From assembly GCF_030435805.1 (NCBI RefSeq), contig NC_081291.1, positions 10,191,001 through 10,255,000 of the forward strand: a stretch of 64,000 nucleotides of DNA, written 5' to 3'. Below the pieces are notes generated by a model, which was not told the origin of the DNA, searched no databases, and was given only the letters and a program-made list of their open reading frames with translations. The position numbers and the translations under genes are program-made. Positions 32,061 through 46,310 of this stretch are shown one piece after another (the stretch's first letter is position 1; each line of letters begins with the position of its first letter). Origin of the DNA: Mustela lutreola. Taxonomy: Eukaryota > Chordata > Mammalia > Carnivora > Mustelidae.

Positions 32061-33290
32061 AACAGGAGAAGATGGGCTTTTGTTGTGGTTCTGGTTTGCC
32101 TGGGATGGAGGGGTTCCTGGGACATGGGACTCTCAGTGTTAAAGATGGCAAGTGCTGGGCAGACTGGGATGAGTTGACCGCCCTTACAGGATAATGCAAT
32201 CCCAGGAAAACCAAGAGAAGAGAAAGCTTCCAGAAGAAAAGGGGATCATGCATATGCAGATCAAATCATAATATTGTACAACTTTTATCTGTTAATTAAA
32301 ATGGGGAGTGAGGAGATTGGGAAGCAAGGAGGTGCCAATGAATCTGGAAAAAAAAAAACCCTGGAAAAAATAAAAATAAATCTGGAAAACCTGGAAAAAA
32401 TACTTGATTATAAAATAAAGAGGACAAGTGGAGTCAACTGTGACCCAAATGTCAAGTTAGAAGAGAATGAGAAACCTCCACCCTTAACACTGAGGACGCA
32501 TTTGGGAAGGTGAGCCATTCCTGGGTGTGTTGGAGGCAGAAATGAGACCATAGTAGCTGAGCAGTGAGGGGGTGGGAGGAAGTGGGGACAGCAGAGCATA
32601 AACAACTTTTCTAGAATTTTGACTGAAGAGAGAGGCAGAGGGGGAGAGAGAGAGAAAGGGAGAAAGAGAGGTAATTGCAGCAGGGAGGATTTTTTGGGTA
32701 GAAGGAACTAGAATGCCTGCCTCCTACTCTTCCCAACCCCCTATTATTCTCATGTCAGATCTCCTGGGACTCTCAGCTCTCAGATGAACTTTTTTTTCCT
32801 TCCTAATTTTCGTCTTTTGGCATTTTGCTATTTGCTTCGAGAGATTTCTTCCACGTGGTTGTCTTCTAATGAGGCTCCTGACAGTGACCACACTCTTCTT
32901 TAATTCAACCAGAAAAATTTCCCTTTTTAATTATTCCATTTTTGTTTAGTTACATAAAGCGTTTTGGTGCTGTACTCAAATCTCCTTATGTTCTTATCTT
33001 ATTGAGTTCAATTCTTATTGGAATTACCTTGTTTTAAGTTGTCTACCTACTCCCGCAGCTCTGTTTGATAGGTGTCAGTTATACTGGTCCATCCTTTTTC
33101 CACTTGCTAAGACCCCTCAATGTTGTCATTTCTTTTTGGGGCTCAAACCTGGGGGTTGAGAACTCTTAAGCAGGGGCAGCTTCTCAAGTGATGGAAGGAG
33201 ATGGATTCTCCATCTCCTTGGCACCTCCTTGCTCCCTTCTAGATTTGGGAGAAGGATTCCTCTTGGACACAAGAGGGATCACACACACAT
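32061..33290. other. Intergenic stretch without recognised features
   Basis: Only A-rich runs (32348-32405) and a GA-rich tract (32620-32675) stand out. No exon is supported. Confidence 0.4.
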
Positions 33291-33295
33291 GGGGA

Positions 33296-33334
<39 letters not shown>
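33296..33334. repeat. (CA)n microsatellite
   Basis: About 18 CA dinucleotides. It lies inside an open frame (33188-33631) that I reject as coding. Confidence 0.95.
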
Positions 33335-33337
<3 letters not shown>

Positions 33338-33671
33338 GGATTGCTGCTGGCCTATCCCAGGAGGTCCATGGACCCCTGTGGGCCAGACTCTTCCTGGAAT
33401 GATTGGTGTCTAGTCTTCAGTCTAGAGAACTCTTCAGCTTATCTTGGGACTCTCCACCTGGTGCACAGTGGAGACATTTCAACCCCAGATTTTCTTTTGG
33501 GGATCCCCCAGAGATACGACCCTCATTCTTACCCAGCTGTCATTGGTCCCAGAAGACTTCTGCTTCAAAGAAGTAGATATGTTAGTGTAGGGTGTAGAGA
33601 GGAATTGATAAATGTACAAGTGGCCATTTGAGAAACATCTATTGTTTCTCTTTCTTTAGCACAGGAGCCAA

Positions 33672-33846
33672 CAAACTATAGCTTGGTTGGGGGGGTGGTC
33701 AAATCCTGAGTGCAGCCTGTTTTTGTATGGCCAGTGAGCTAGAAATGGTTGTTATATTTCTAAGGGGAACTCACACACATATATAATCTGAAAAGTCAAA
33801 GATATCTGTTATTTGGCCTTTTGCAGAAAAAGTTCCCTGACCTCTT
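33672..33846 (+). repeat. hAT-type MITE relic
   Basis: Caacaaactatagcttggtt, cagcctgtttttgtatggcc and cagaaaaagttccctgacct match the two ends of a common short hAT (Charlie-type) element. The middle is shortened. Confidence 0.6.
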
Positions 33847-34776
33847 TTTAGCATATTTAAATACCACTGGGAGAACCAGGAGAGAGGGCGTCAGAGAAGG
33901 GGAAGACTCAAGACAGAGCGAGGAGGTACCAGTGGAGAAAGGTCCCCAAACAGGCAGGAGGGGATGAGCAAAGTATAGATGGAAGGGTTAACCTTAAACA
34001 AGAGGAGAGAGTCCTTTGCTGTTGTAGAAGAATGGAAGAGAGGACTATGGGCATTGACTTGAGGAAAGGAAGCAAGGGTGGGTATGGATGTGGATATTTG
34101 TAAAGAATATTAGGAAGCTGAGGTAGTTTCCATCAGCTGGTGTTTATTATCTCTGTGAAGTAGGAGACAGGTCTTCTGGCTCACATAAAGAGAAAGGTGA
34201 TGAGGATTGAGGGAGGAAGTGAAAAACTGTAACCTTCCATGAGGGGAAGTTGACTAAGGATAAGAAGAGCAAGTTCCAGGTAGCATGGAAAGTCTTGTTT
34301 AGATCAGAAAGCACATATTTATAATAACTCCAAGATGAGTGAGTCTGGGATCTCACTGCCCTGATGGAGAAGTGGTTAAGAGATGTGGTTTGTTCATAAA
34401 GAAGGATGCTTTGGACCGCAAGTGCCATTACCTGACCCAAAGTGGCTTAAAAATAAGGGCTTGATAGGAGAGATAGGAGGAGGAAGTCCAAGGTTTGATT
34501 GAGCTGCTCAACAATGTCATGAAAGCCCAGATTAATTTCATCTTTTCACTCTTCCATCCTCATTATTTACATGGTACCTTCTCTCCAAGCATATTATTGT
34601 GTAACAGCCCCAAACAGGAAGACATGAGCAGGCTTTTCTTGATTTGTCTTTGTTTTTATCAAGGAGAAAAAGTATTTTCCAGTAGATATTTCTTATATCT
34701 CATTATCTAGAATTGGTCCAAATGCACCCATCCTACAACAATTTCTAGGAAATAGGAATACAGTCTCTGTGGTTAG
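33847..34776. other. Intergenic stretch without recognised features
   Basis: GA-rich in the first half. L2-like wording near 34020-34430 is too worn to call. Confidence 0.35.
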
Positions 34777-35003
34777 TTTGGGCTAGGGTTTCTTGGCCTC
34801 AGCACTACTGATGTTTAGGGATTGATAATCCTTTGTTGTGTGTATGTAGGGGCTGTCTTGTGCCTTGTAGGATGTGTAGCATCATCCCTGGCCTTTAGAT
34901 GCCAGTAGCCTTCCCCACCTTTATTTAGTCATGTCAACAAAAAATGTCTCCAGACATTGTCAGATGTCCCTACTGGGGGGATCACTTCTAGCTGAGACTA
35001 ATT
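34777..35003 (-). repeat. MER5A-like hAT relic, antisense
   Basis: Agggtttcttggcctcagca, tgatgtttagggattgataa and gtctccagacattgtcagat are the reverse of the short Charlie-type element MER5A. Sense copies lie at 52480 and 58438. Confidence 0.7.
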
Positions 35004-35487
35004 GGGCTTAAACCAATCTCATCTGGTCCCTGTGTCCAAGCATATTGCTGTCCCAAGTCTGCAAACAACGATGGTTCTGTTAATAAGGAGCATATGTTTG
35101 GTGGAGACCGCTGGACAGATAATCTGCAGTCCTGCCATTGTTGGATTGTTTTGGGATTGAGGTGTTTCCAGGTAGTTATGGAATCAGAATGAGGGAGCAA
35201 GGTGTTGAGAGTATGGAAGAAAATCATTTGACATGGTTGATCATGAGATTTATCCTGTATAAGAAAGGAGATAAATCTGATGGTTTGGGTGAAACTGATA
35301 GTCTGAAGGATTGGATGAGTTTAAAGAGCAAGGTCAGGATGAGTGAGTGTAAGAATGTGAGGAAAGGCTTTGGAAGGGGCCTCCTTGTGTACAAAACATC
35401 GAGGGAGTATTTGCCCATTATTTGGGCATCCAGGGACAAGAACTGGCTGAACACATGACAGTGAAGAGAAATCCAATGAAATACACA

Positions 35488-35584
35488 TTTATTGAGAGCA
35501 CAACATTTCAGGAAGTAAAGGCTAAATCTTTCCCTTCCAAGGATGACTTCCATAATAATTTCCCTTGTCTTCTTCAGCTTTATT
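35488..35584 (-). promoter_or_regulatory. ADGRE3: Two candidate ADGRE3 poly(A) signals
   Basis: TTTATT on the plus strand at 35579-35584 and 35488-35493 reads AATAAA on the minus strand, 56 and 147 bases after the candidate ADGRE3 stop at 35642-35640. Confidence 0.6.
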
Positions 35585-35639
35585 CCTCACCATGCCAATC
35601 AGATCCTGGGGTGTGAATTTCCACGTGGAGTTGAATGTT

Positions 35640-35681
35640 CTAGTCTGAATATTTTCTCTTCACTTGCTCTGGAAAAACATC
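35640..35681 (-). other. ADGRE3: ADGRE3 C-terminal peptide remnant and last-exon acceptor region
   Basis: Reading down from 35681 gives [13 protein letters not shown] and TAG, close to the human tail GDVFPGQVKRKY as I remember it. No AG precedes GAT. The first AGs after a long AG-free, pyrimidine-rich run are at 35670-35669 and 35668-35667 (ttttccAGAG). The second keeps the frame ([13 protein letters not shown]); the first gives SKPSE|SK then stop. Confidence 0.65.
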
Positions 35682-38600
35682 CGCCCACAGAAGGTGTTTA
35701 GATTAAAGGTAGATGTAAGGATGAAACAAAACAAACCACCACCAACAACAAAAGAGAAAGAAAGAGCAGAATTGGAAGAATGTTACCAAAGGGGTAGGTT
35801 CTTTGCTGACTCAATACCATTCACCAAATAGCCAAACAACAAAAACAGTATTTGATGGCAAGCAGGTGATATATTCAATGGCCAGAGAACAGCAGGGGGA
35901 GAGCTTACGTTCTGAAGGCACCTTTTCCCCAATTAGGTCATTGTTAGGGTTTTATAGGGTTTGGGTAATTAAGGGACTGGTAAGCAAGCCGATTTGGGGT
36001 GGGGAGCTTTAAGGGAGGGGGAAGAGGTTTCTAGGAATCAGAGTGCCACCTCTGTTCTCTTAAATGAGCACAGTGGGGTCTGTCCTGTTGCTGGTGGGTG
36101 TGTTTTTTGTTTTTACAATTAGATGGTAATGATCTTGGGGTCATTTGGAGGGTTAACATGGCATCTGAACTGGATCAGACTGGTCAAAAACTGAGTTATT
36201 ATGGCTTGTTCAGAGTTTGTTAGTAAGTCCCTAGTGACAAGAGCTCCATCCAGCATTCAAGGATGACATGATCTAGCATATTGGAATCCTAGGTCAGGTG
36301 TGGACTTTTGCAGCTTATATAGGAGGACTTCTCAAAAATCCCAGATGAAGAATTCTTTTTATAAAATTTCAGGCACCGTATCCTGCTCCAGAATTTAAGT
36401 TGGTTTTTGTCTATGAAGAAAGTCCCATGAAGGCAGAGACTGTGTTGGTCTTGTTCCTTTTGTAGGTCCGTTGCCTACTACAGTATCTTGATGCATTGTA
36501 GAACTCAACAAATATGGTTTTTAACCACCCACACGTTACAGCTTGGTTTAAAAGCCCCAAGTCCCACAAGAAAATCAGTACCTCCTACAGCAACTCATGA
36601 AGATAGAGGTTCTTGGCCTGGTTGAGGAATGAGTCATTGTATGCGGACAGTCCAAAGCTATCATTCCTCTCCTACTACTTATGGTTCATTCACAGAACTC
36701 CCTGCCCAGTCAAACATGACCTTTTCCACAAACAATATTGCCTGGTTACACAACTGGCCTTTCAAGGTTAGCAAGTTTCTAGGGAACAGAGCTCGAAATT
36801 TATACCAAGGGCAAATTTGTCCATAGAGAGTGAAAGGATTTTTTTTTTAAGCTTTTTAATCATATCCTGTGCCTAGAAAAATAAAAGCTTAAGAAGTTCT
36901 TTTAATTAAAGTGAGTGTTATATCAAACTAATGAATCATTGAACTGCATCAAAAACTAATGATGTACTACACAGTGGCTAACTGAACATAATAAAAAAAT
37001 CAGATACAAATATAAAAAATTAAAGTGAATGTATTTCTTACAGTTAATTAATATATATTCCCCTTTCAAAGATACAAGCATCTTATTCAACTTCCACAAT
37101 GTTAAGTAATGATAATAAAAAATCTCCAGTTACTGGAGTGCTGGAAGCTTTGGGAATTATTTTGGATTATCTGAGATGTCTTTCAAAGGTCACAGTCAAC
37201 AGCCAGCACCTTTTACAATTTTACTCTTATTGGGAATGATTAAACTTTATATTTATAAAATTTTTTTCTGATTGCTTGACATGCCCTAAGTCTTTTTTTC
37301 CTGGTCATGTTTTCCTTTTGGTCCTTTTTCAAAGATTTAGAATGAATTTTCCTTTCTGTCCTCCAAATAGTGATAGATAAGTTTTTATTGACTCAGTATT
37401 TCCAGTGCTGAGAATATCACACACTATCTCAAGGAAAGTAGAAGACAATATTTTGGAAATTTCTCAATTTTGTTCATTTTAAAAACAACACATTCTAAGA
37501 CTCCTTGGCTTGCAGATGTAGTGGGTGTACGCATGGGAGTATACAAATGAGACTGGGAAAATTTTTATGGATTATGAGTTTTGGATCCCAACTTGCTCAT
37601 CTAGGGGCATGCCTTCTTAAAGAAGGATATTTTCTCATTTTTCCAAAAAGATAAATAAAGGACCACTGTGGAGAGGTACAAGGTAGTGCATTGAGCCCAA
37701 GTTAAATCAATGGAAGAATGGATGGATACCAGCCATTGAGTTCCACAGAGGTCTTCTTTCTAACAGGACCATATCCTTTCCCAGGAAGGTGATTCCATTA
37801 TTCCTTATAATTATGTAAACAGCTGGGGTGGGGTCCCTCTCTTTTCTATGGTATCTACCAATCCCACTGGGCTTATATTCACCTCTCTACGGGATAGCAG
37901 GATTTCAGAGGATGATGACCCCTGTGCTATGTCAGAGATTGTACGTCTCCTGGTAGTGGCTGGTGATAGGTCTTCCCCTGTTCCTTTGTATGACAAAAAT
38001 ATATACATAAGCTAGCTTAAACACTATCAGTGATCAGGGAAGAGTCACTGAGGAACAATACAGTGAGAATGGGGAATGCAAGTCAAATCATCAGGAAGAG
38101 CTCTTTTCCATTCCCTCTGGGTAAGGGAGCTCATACTAAGACAGGGAGAGGGGATTTGGGGTGTTGGGGGGAGAAGCATTAGAGTAAGTCACAAGCCCTC
38201 TTACTTCACTGGGTTTTGAGTCAGCGCCAAACTTGGTGGAAAGTGTATAAGCCTCAGACTCAGATTTAGATTTCGTGATCTCTCCAAACCACTTTCGGAC
38301 CTGGAACATCAAAGAAAATACTGGAATCATTTTTGTTAACATCAGTGAAGAGAAAAACCAGTGAATCAGGAAGAGAATAAAGACATTATTAAAAAAAAAC
38401 CTTTCCCTACAGCATGGGGTATATATGTCAAAAGGAATATTATTTATGGAGCCTTAGAAAGAAAGGAAATTCTGACACGGTCTACAACATAGATGAACCT
38501 TGAAGACATCATGCTGAGTGAAAGAAGCCAGGCACAAAAGGACAAACCCTGTCTGATTCCACATATACGAGATCCTATAATAGTCAAATTAGTTGAGTCA

Positions 38601-41600
38601 GAAAATAGAATAGTGTTTATCAGGGACTTAGCAGTGGAGAGTGGATAGAAGAATGGATATATGGATGGACAATGCGGTAACAAATATAGCACAAAGGTAA
38701 TCGAAGTGATTGGGATATATGTGTTCACTGCATAATTCTTTTAACTTTTTGGGTACTTGAAAATGTGCATAATAACATGTTGGAAAAGTTAACTTATTAT
38801 GTAATGCCATCATAGAGCTATTAAAGCGTATTAGTATGGAGAAAAAACTGTCACATGGAAATGTGTTTAAATTCATGTATTTAAGTGGTGTGGCAGATTA
38901 TGGATTTCATTTCATTATGGATCTCAATTACTCACTCCTCTGTCATAGTATTACACCCTCAGGGTGGGTGGAAGGTTCTTTGCCCTTGACTTTGGGTTTA
39001 AGCATATGACTTTCCTGATGAGTATCAGGAAGTGATGCAAGAAAGACCACAAGGCTTGAAATGGCCTTGCCTTGTAGGGCTTGTTTTCTTGTGATTCAGC
39101 TATTGTCATGAGAAGAACATTTCCTAGGTTGCTGCTCCCTTTCTGCCAAGCCTCAGGATGAGTCACAAGGAGCAGATCTGAACATGATCTGTGTTCTGGG
39201 GCCAAGCCAAGCTGAACCCAGACAAGATCAGCTGAACCTCAATCAACCTTCAGACTTGAGTATGAGAAAAGTAAATATCTGTGTTTTGGCTCCGGAGATT
39301 TTTTGAGGTCGTTTGTTACCCAGCAATAGGTGACTATTACAAGTGGGAAAGCTGAAGAAAGACATATTTCCTTGATGTAGCAATTATTTACTTTCTGAAA
39401 ACTGTCAGTAAATTGATGTATCTTACAATCAAGAACAGCTTAGAATAGAGAAGATTGGAGAGTGTTTACACATGGCTCAGAGCTCCTATGAAAATTTAGA
39501 GAACATAGATTTAAATGTTCCTTAAAGCACATACCTCCAAATAGTTCTTAACTTTATGACAATAACAAAAGGGGTCATTGTTTACCTGCTGGCTGAGGAG
39601 GCAGTAGACCAGGAAGATGAAGACACCCTGCAGGCTGTTGATGATGGTGAAGAGGTAAGCCATGACGTGGGCAGCTGGACCCACCTGCAGGATGCCCAGG
39701 AACCAGGTGCAGCCCAGGATGAAGAGCTGAGCTGTCGCTTTCAGTGTCAGCATCCTGAGCAGAGTCATACACAACGATGTGAAAAAGCTAATAATGGCCA
39801 TGGATACCCTATTATGTAATCTCCAATGGTGAGGATTCTGGAGCAGGACTGTCTGGGTTTAAATCCAAGGCAGAACTAACAGGCTTGTGAACTTGGGCAA
39901 GTTAGTTGAGCTTTCTGTAACTCAGTTCCCTCATCTTTATAACATCTTTATAACCTTATTTCACAGGGTTGTTGCCAAGATTAAGTGGGATTTTAACATA
40001 TGAAAAGTAGGAAAGTATGTAGAACAAAATTAGTGCATATATAAAGCATTCTAAAACTGGATGCTCTTCATCTCTTTCATCATATCATTTATAGGTGAAT
40101 AGACAGGGAGGCTTTTGAGGCAGAGGTGGTGCTAATTAACAATTACAATGGGTCAACAGGCCCGACTGTCCCAGGCAGACTCAGATATAAGGTCATCTTA
40201 CTTATGTCTCTATATATCCCTAAGTAGAATATATAGTAATACATAAGTGAGAAAAGCTAGTTGGAGAGCAATTTGCATAGTGTGACGCTATTGGGTGCAT
40301 GCCCGTCTGTTCTACCGAAAATTCATAGCCCAGAAAAAGTTCTGGGGAAAATATTATACATATCATTCAGTTTGTTACCTCTGGCTTCCCTGAGAAGTGG
40401 AAGTAGCAAAGAAAGGAGGGGGTTAACCTTTCAGATTTTACTTAATATATTTTAAAAACCTTTAAAAAAGGTTTAACAAATGCACTATTTTTGTGATTAC
40501 GATGAAATCAACAACAAATTACATGTTCACATAAAATGAATGCTGCAAAATGAAAAGTCCTCATCGTTCAAAATATCGTGAAATAATATCATGCAATATA
40601 TATATATATATAATTTATTTATTTTTAAAATTTTTATTTCTTTTTTAAAATTTTTTATTTCTTTTCAGTATAACAGTATTCATTGTTTTTGCACCACACC
40701 CAGTGCTCCATGCAATCCGTGCCCTCTCTAATACCCACCACCTGGTTCCCCCAACCTCCCACCCCCCGCCCCTTCAAAAACCTCAGGTTGTTTTTCAGAG
40801 TCCATAGTCTTTCATGGTTCACCTCCCCTTCCAATTTCCCTCACTCCCTTGTCCTCTCCATCTCCCCTTGTCCTCCATGCTATTTATACAAAATATATTT
40901 TAATCAAAATCCTTCCCAAACCTATTGCATTTTGTGTTATTTGACAGAAATTGCTGTTTTTCCCCCATTCTCCTCTTCTTCGTTTTAGAGCTGGATGCTT
41001 CCTTTTTTTGAGTTGTACCGAGGACACATGGCTACCTGGTTAGAGACTACATTTTCTGGCCTGCCTTGAAGGTAGGTGTCTCTGTGTGGTCCAGGTCTAG
41101 CCCTTGAGATACGGGCAGATGTGGAACATGCCCCTTCTTTCCGTGGATGGGATACTGGCAAGAAACATCCTGGGGAATGTGGAGCAACAAAATGGAAAGA
41201 GACTCAGGTCTCTGGATTACTTTGTGGAGTCAAGCTTCCCCGCTAGCCCTGGACTGCTCAACTCCGGACTGTGACATGCAAATGAAATAAACTTCTATTT
41301 CACTCTTTTTTAACGGTCTTTTTTGTCACCAAAGCTTAGCCTGTACTACAGCTAATACAGCTTCTCATTAACCATGACCCTGGGAGATGGTAGTGGCTTT
41401 GCTAGTTCCTGAAACTTAGTTGTGGGTGTATGTGTGTGGATATGTAGAAAGGACCAGTGGGGTATAAGTAGAGAAAAGAGGGGATCAGAAAATACCATTT
41501 ACCCCACTTTACCTTATATTCTGGATGGTTGACACTTCACTGTTGAGTGAGGAAAGTTTCCTTTTTAAAATCCAAAGGATCAGGAGAAAAATAACTAAAT

Positions 41601-44600
41601 TCACCTGCAGGAATAACACAGCTCATGCAGAACACAAGTTAAAATAATGCACTGTGTCTGCTGTAAATTGCACACAATTCCCACCTCCCTGCATGGGGGA
41701 TTGAATTGGTAGCAGGTGGAAAATCAACCCATACAACTGAGAAAATGCATGCCCCTTAAGAATAAGGGGCACCCAACATGCCTGGTGCTTCTTCTTCAGT
41801 TGGGAAAAACACACTCACTCACACAGATAATGGCGCAGACAGGGCCAAGGAAACTCCAGATGAATCCCTGGTCCAGGTTGAGCCAGCAGCTGGGAACAAT
41901 GGGAAAAGGGGCACAAAGAAAGATCAGAGAAAGTGCATGAAATGAACACCTTTTCCTAATGCTTATCCAGCATCTCCTGATAATGTCCGTGGATTACAAT
42001 GAAGGTTTTGCTTGTTCATTACCATGTGTTAAAGCTACACTAAACATTTTACGAGCATCGTCCTGCTGAGGTTTTTAGACCAGCATTGTGAGCGTGGGAC
42101 CGTGGGGACAACTGTTACCCCCATTTTGCTAACAGGGACACTGAGATTCAAGGACTCAAGGTCCCAAGTTATGGGAAGGATGGAGCTTGGAGTTAACCAC
42201 AAAATGCCTTCTTTCCAGAACCTTCCACACTCTTTTTTTTCCTAAAGATTGTATTTATTTATTTGAGAGTGAGAGACAGAACATGAGCAGGGGTAGTGGC
42301 AGAGGGAGAGAGAGAAGCAGGTTCCCCACTGAGCAGGCAGCGGGACACAGGACTACGATCCTAGGACGCTGAGGTCATGACCTGAGCTGAAGGCAGTCAC
42401 TTAACAGTCTGAGCCACCCAGGCACCCTAAACCTTCCACACCCTTACTGCCATCTTTCTCTGCCTCTCCGGGAAAGAAGTTAGAGCTATTACAGCTTAGA
42501 GGAAAGGAGAATGGGTTCAACGTGGATATCCCAATCATCGTTAACCCTGCCCTTAAAACCGTCCACAGCACAGGGTGAGAGTTGAGCTCACCGATCAGGT
42601 GTTCCATAAAGGTCAGACTTGATTACAGCAGAAATGGCCACAATTACAGCCGGGACTCCATAGCCCACGGGGAACATGAGCTTCTTCATGATCTTGCTCA
42701 CGCTGGAGTAGTTGACCACCGTCAGGTTGCGAGCAGTGAGGAAGAGATTCAGACCCTCCAGCAGCATCCAGGTGAAGGAGGCCAGGTAGAGATAGTGTAG
42801 GGCACCCGCGATGATGGCGCACAACACCTGGGGAGGAGAATGGTGTCACCAGGAAGGATTGTCAGGGAGGAGAGTGGCCCTAAGACCTGTCCCATACCTT
42901 GCCATTGGAAAAACTCTCAGGATATGGTCGAGTTGTCAGGAGAGGGTTTGTCCTTTAGCTCTTCAGTCAATGTGAAATAGGCTACTTACGCCTCTAACCT
43001 TCCTGGGAACCAAGACCATTTTACTAAGGTATCATTGCAGCATGGCTCTATGAACTGAGCACCCCTGGGGCAGAGTAGGGGCTCCTCTGTGACAGTGTCA
43101 TTACCTTGATCTCAGTCTGGTCGATGGCCGTGAGGAAGAGCAGGTGGGCCAGGAAGAGGCAGATTGAGAGCTGCAGGTGGATGGAGGTGCTGGTGTTCTG
43201 GATGGTTTTACACAGCAGGAAGGTGAGGGCTGCCAGGAGGAGGCACAGCAGAGAAATACCCAGCCCCACATAGGTGATCACCGTCAGCCCGGGATCCTTC
43301 TCCTGGAACCCAGCAAAGAGGACATCATAGTCAGTCTCCAGGATTAATCCCCCTCCCTCATGGAAAGGGGCATCCCAAGCATAGGCATGATTCCCGATGA
43401 TAGAGTGTAAGATGTGTCTTTCAGACTAAGTCCCCCCCACCAGCTTTATTGAGGGATACCTAATATAGAAAATACTACACTTATTGAATGCACACATTTT
43501 GATGAATTTGGACATAGGCACATGTCTATGATGTCATCACCAGAATCAAGGTAATAAACATATCCATCACTTCCAAGATCTGTGTTGCTTTGATTTTTTT
43601 CTTTCTGTGATAAGAAACAACATAAGATCTATTCTCTTAATAAGTTTTTAGGTGCACAACTCTGTATTTACTAGAGGCTCTGCATTGTACAGCAGACTCA
43701 CATTGAAATGAATGAATATGCTAGGCTAAGTCTTGCACCCAAGAGATGTAGGAAACCCTGTGTAGCAGAGGCTGTTAGCTTCTTCACACCCAGTGGTATC
43801 TGCCCTTTAGCTGCTTTCTGTGAAATCCAGTGACCCTGACTGAGAATATTTCTCTTGCCATATGAACATGCTTGGACATGCCAGAAGGAGTCACAAGTAC
43901 CATGATGTGAATGCCCCTTGAAAGCTTCCCTCAAGCAATAACAATTATGGCATTGGCGGATAAACATCCCAGCTCCCTCACCTTTATGTGGGAAGACTCT
44001 GAGATGCATGTTCTGTGATATCTCCCAGAAGTACCCAAAAGGATTGAGTCCCAGTTGTCTGAGGGAGTAACTTTCTCTTTAAGACATCCTTCATTGGCTG
44101 CCTTCTCTTCTCTGTCTTACTTCTCTATTGTCCTACTGATGTGACTTAGGGTCACCTCTCAAAGAAACTACTTGCCCTCAAATTTTTGTCTCAGGATCTG
44201 CCTTTAGGAGATCCCAAACCAAGACATCTATATAATTCAGCTCTTGGTGACTCGTTTCCTTAAGGACAGGAGCCAGGAATCTGCCAAGCCACGCAAACTT
44301 AATTAAGACTTACAGGTAGGACATGATAGTTGCCATCCCTTATAATGATAAAGGGATTTTCAGTTGTTTCAATGTCACTTTATAGAACTTTTTAATCCTT
44401 TGCCTTTTGAACCTTAAAAAATTGTGAAATATAATACACATACAGAAAAGAGCATACACATAAGTGTATCTCATGATTGAAAGTTATTAAATGATTGGTA
44501 AGATCATTAGTCCATAGACATTATTCCAGAAGCTCTTTCCAATTGCAAATCACCTTCTCCCCCAGAGGTAACCATGATCCTTTTATGATAAGCAGTTCCT

Positions 44601-46259
44601 GTCTATGTCTATAGTCTTACTACCAAAATATGCACCCCCTGGGAATATGGCTTAGTCTTGTCTGTTTTTAAACTTTGTACAGATGGACATACACTCTACT
44701 CCACACAGTCACTAAGAAACCCATGATAGCAGAGGCTTCACCATCTGGAGAATGTTGTTTCCTTGTTACCCTGGGGGATCCCACAAGGGATTTTCTATGT
44801 CTCATCCCAGAAAAGTAACATTGCTTTTCCTTTTCAGATTTTTACTTAAATTCTAGCTAGTTGATATACAGTGCAATCTTGGCTTTAGAAGTAGAATTCA
44901 GTGATTCATCACTTACATACAACACTTTGTGCTCATTATAGCAAGTGTCCTCCTTAATACCCATCACCCATCTAGCTCATCCCCACCGAGATGTAGCATT
45001 GTTTCTAATAGCCCTCAATGGGAAACAACCTAGATGCACGTTAACTGTAGAATGGATAAATAAATTGTAGTATATCCATGCAAAGGAATATCATATGGCA
45101 ATGAAAATAAATGAACCAAAGCCATACACAGCTCATAAATGTAATGATGAAGGAAAGGTATGTTTTATGTTTTCAAACCCGTTTTAGCTTGCCTGCTGCC
45201 CTCTGTGATATGAGAGGTCAGAGATTCCCCCAGGTGTCATTCTGGGGGTACTACCTCCATCTCTGTGAAGAGGGTTGGGATTCAGGACTTCCTGTGTCCT
45301 GTCACTCAGCCTATGTTATTAGTGACTCCTCTGACCCCGCCTTGAGGATCTGTGTCCAGTCTTCCACCACCTCTACTCCTGCCACCCAAATACTCCAAAT
45401 ACTGGTCGCCATCATCTTTCTACGAGTCCGCTCCTGCTGTGTCACGATATACGGTCAATCTGGGAGCCAGAGGAATGTTCCAGAGGAATGTTCTAGTGAC
45501 AAAAATACGCAGCATCTGGGATGCAGACCCTCCATTGCCATCCCACTGCATTCGAATGAAACCTAAATTCCCAACAATAGCGCTGGGGGTCTGACACATT
45601 CTTCTTGCTCCCATCGCTTTAACTGCGTCTCCTTCCACTTGCCCATCATTCACTTTGCTCCCGCCACACTTTTTTCTGGAACGCGCTAAGTTTGTTTCAG
45701 GACCTTTATCTACCCACACAGCTCTTCTTGGGATGCTTTTCTCTAAGGACTTCTCCTGGATGTTTTTTTTTTTCTTTCCCATTGAGGTAAAATCCAAACA
45801 ATATGAAATTAACAGTTTTAAAGTATGCAATTCAGTGGCATTTGATACATTCACAATGCTGTACAACCACCACCAATGTCTAGTACCAAAATATCTTCAT
45901 CACCCCAAAATACAATCCCATGCGCATTAAGCACTTGCCCCCATTTCTCTCTCTCCGCAGCCCCTGGCAACCAGTAAGTAAATTTCTGACTCTCTAGGTT
46001 TGCTTGTTCTGGATATTTCATATAAGTGGAATAATAGGTAGCCCTTTGTGTCTGACTTCTTTCATTGAGTACGATGTTTTCGAGGCTCACCTGTGTTATA
46101 ACCCTCCTGACTCAATATTCAGACTGCAGCTCAAATGTTTAATTCTTATAGATGTCACCCTGACCTTTCTATGGAAACCAGCATGCTTTCTGCAATCATT
46201 CACTCGAGTCCCTGGTGTTTTTTCCCCTTTTTCTTTTAAAAGAGTACTTATCCATTGTG

Positions 46260-46310
<51 letters not shown>

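Noticed and set aside
33188-33631. 147-codon open frame on the plus strand
   Set aside because: A (CA)n microsatellite supplies its middle (THTHTH). No splice partners and no recognisable domain.
37811-38008. Minus-strand open frame considered as the last ADGRE3 exon
   Set aside because: Its sequence does not resemble the ADGRE3 tail. The remnant [13 protein letters not shown] at 35681-35640 fits far better.
38136-38204. Read-through of the ADGRE3 exon at 38205 into VRGLVTYSN...
   Set aside because: A good GTAAGA donor stands at 38204 and the exon up to SKPSE matches the human exon end, so this is treated as intron.
44850-45600. Open frames of 80-151 codons between ADGRE3 exons
   Set aside because: Composed of L1 fragments and unassigned intron DNA; no link to the ADGRE3 frame and no domain.
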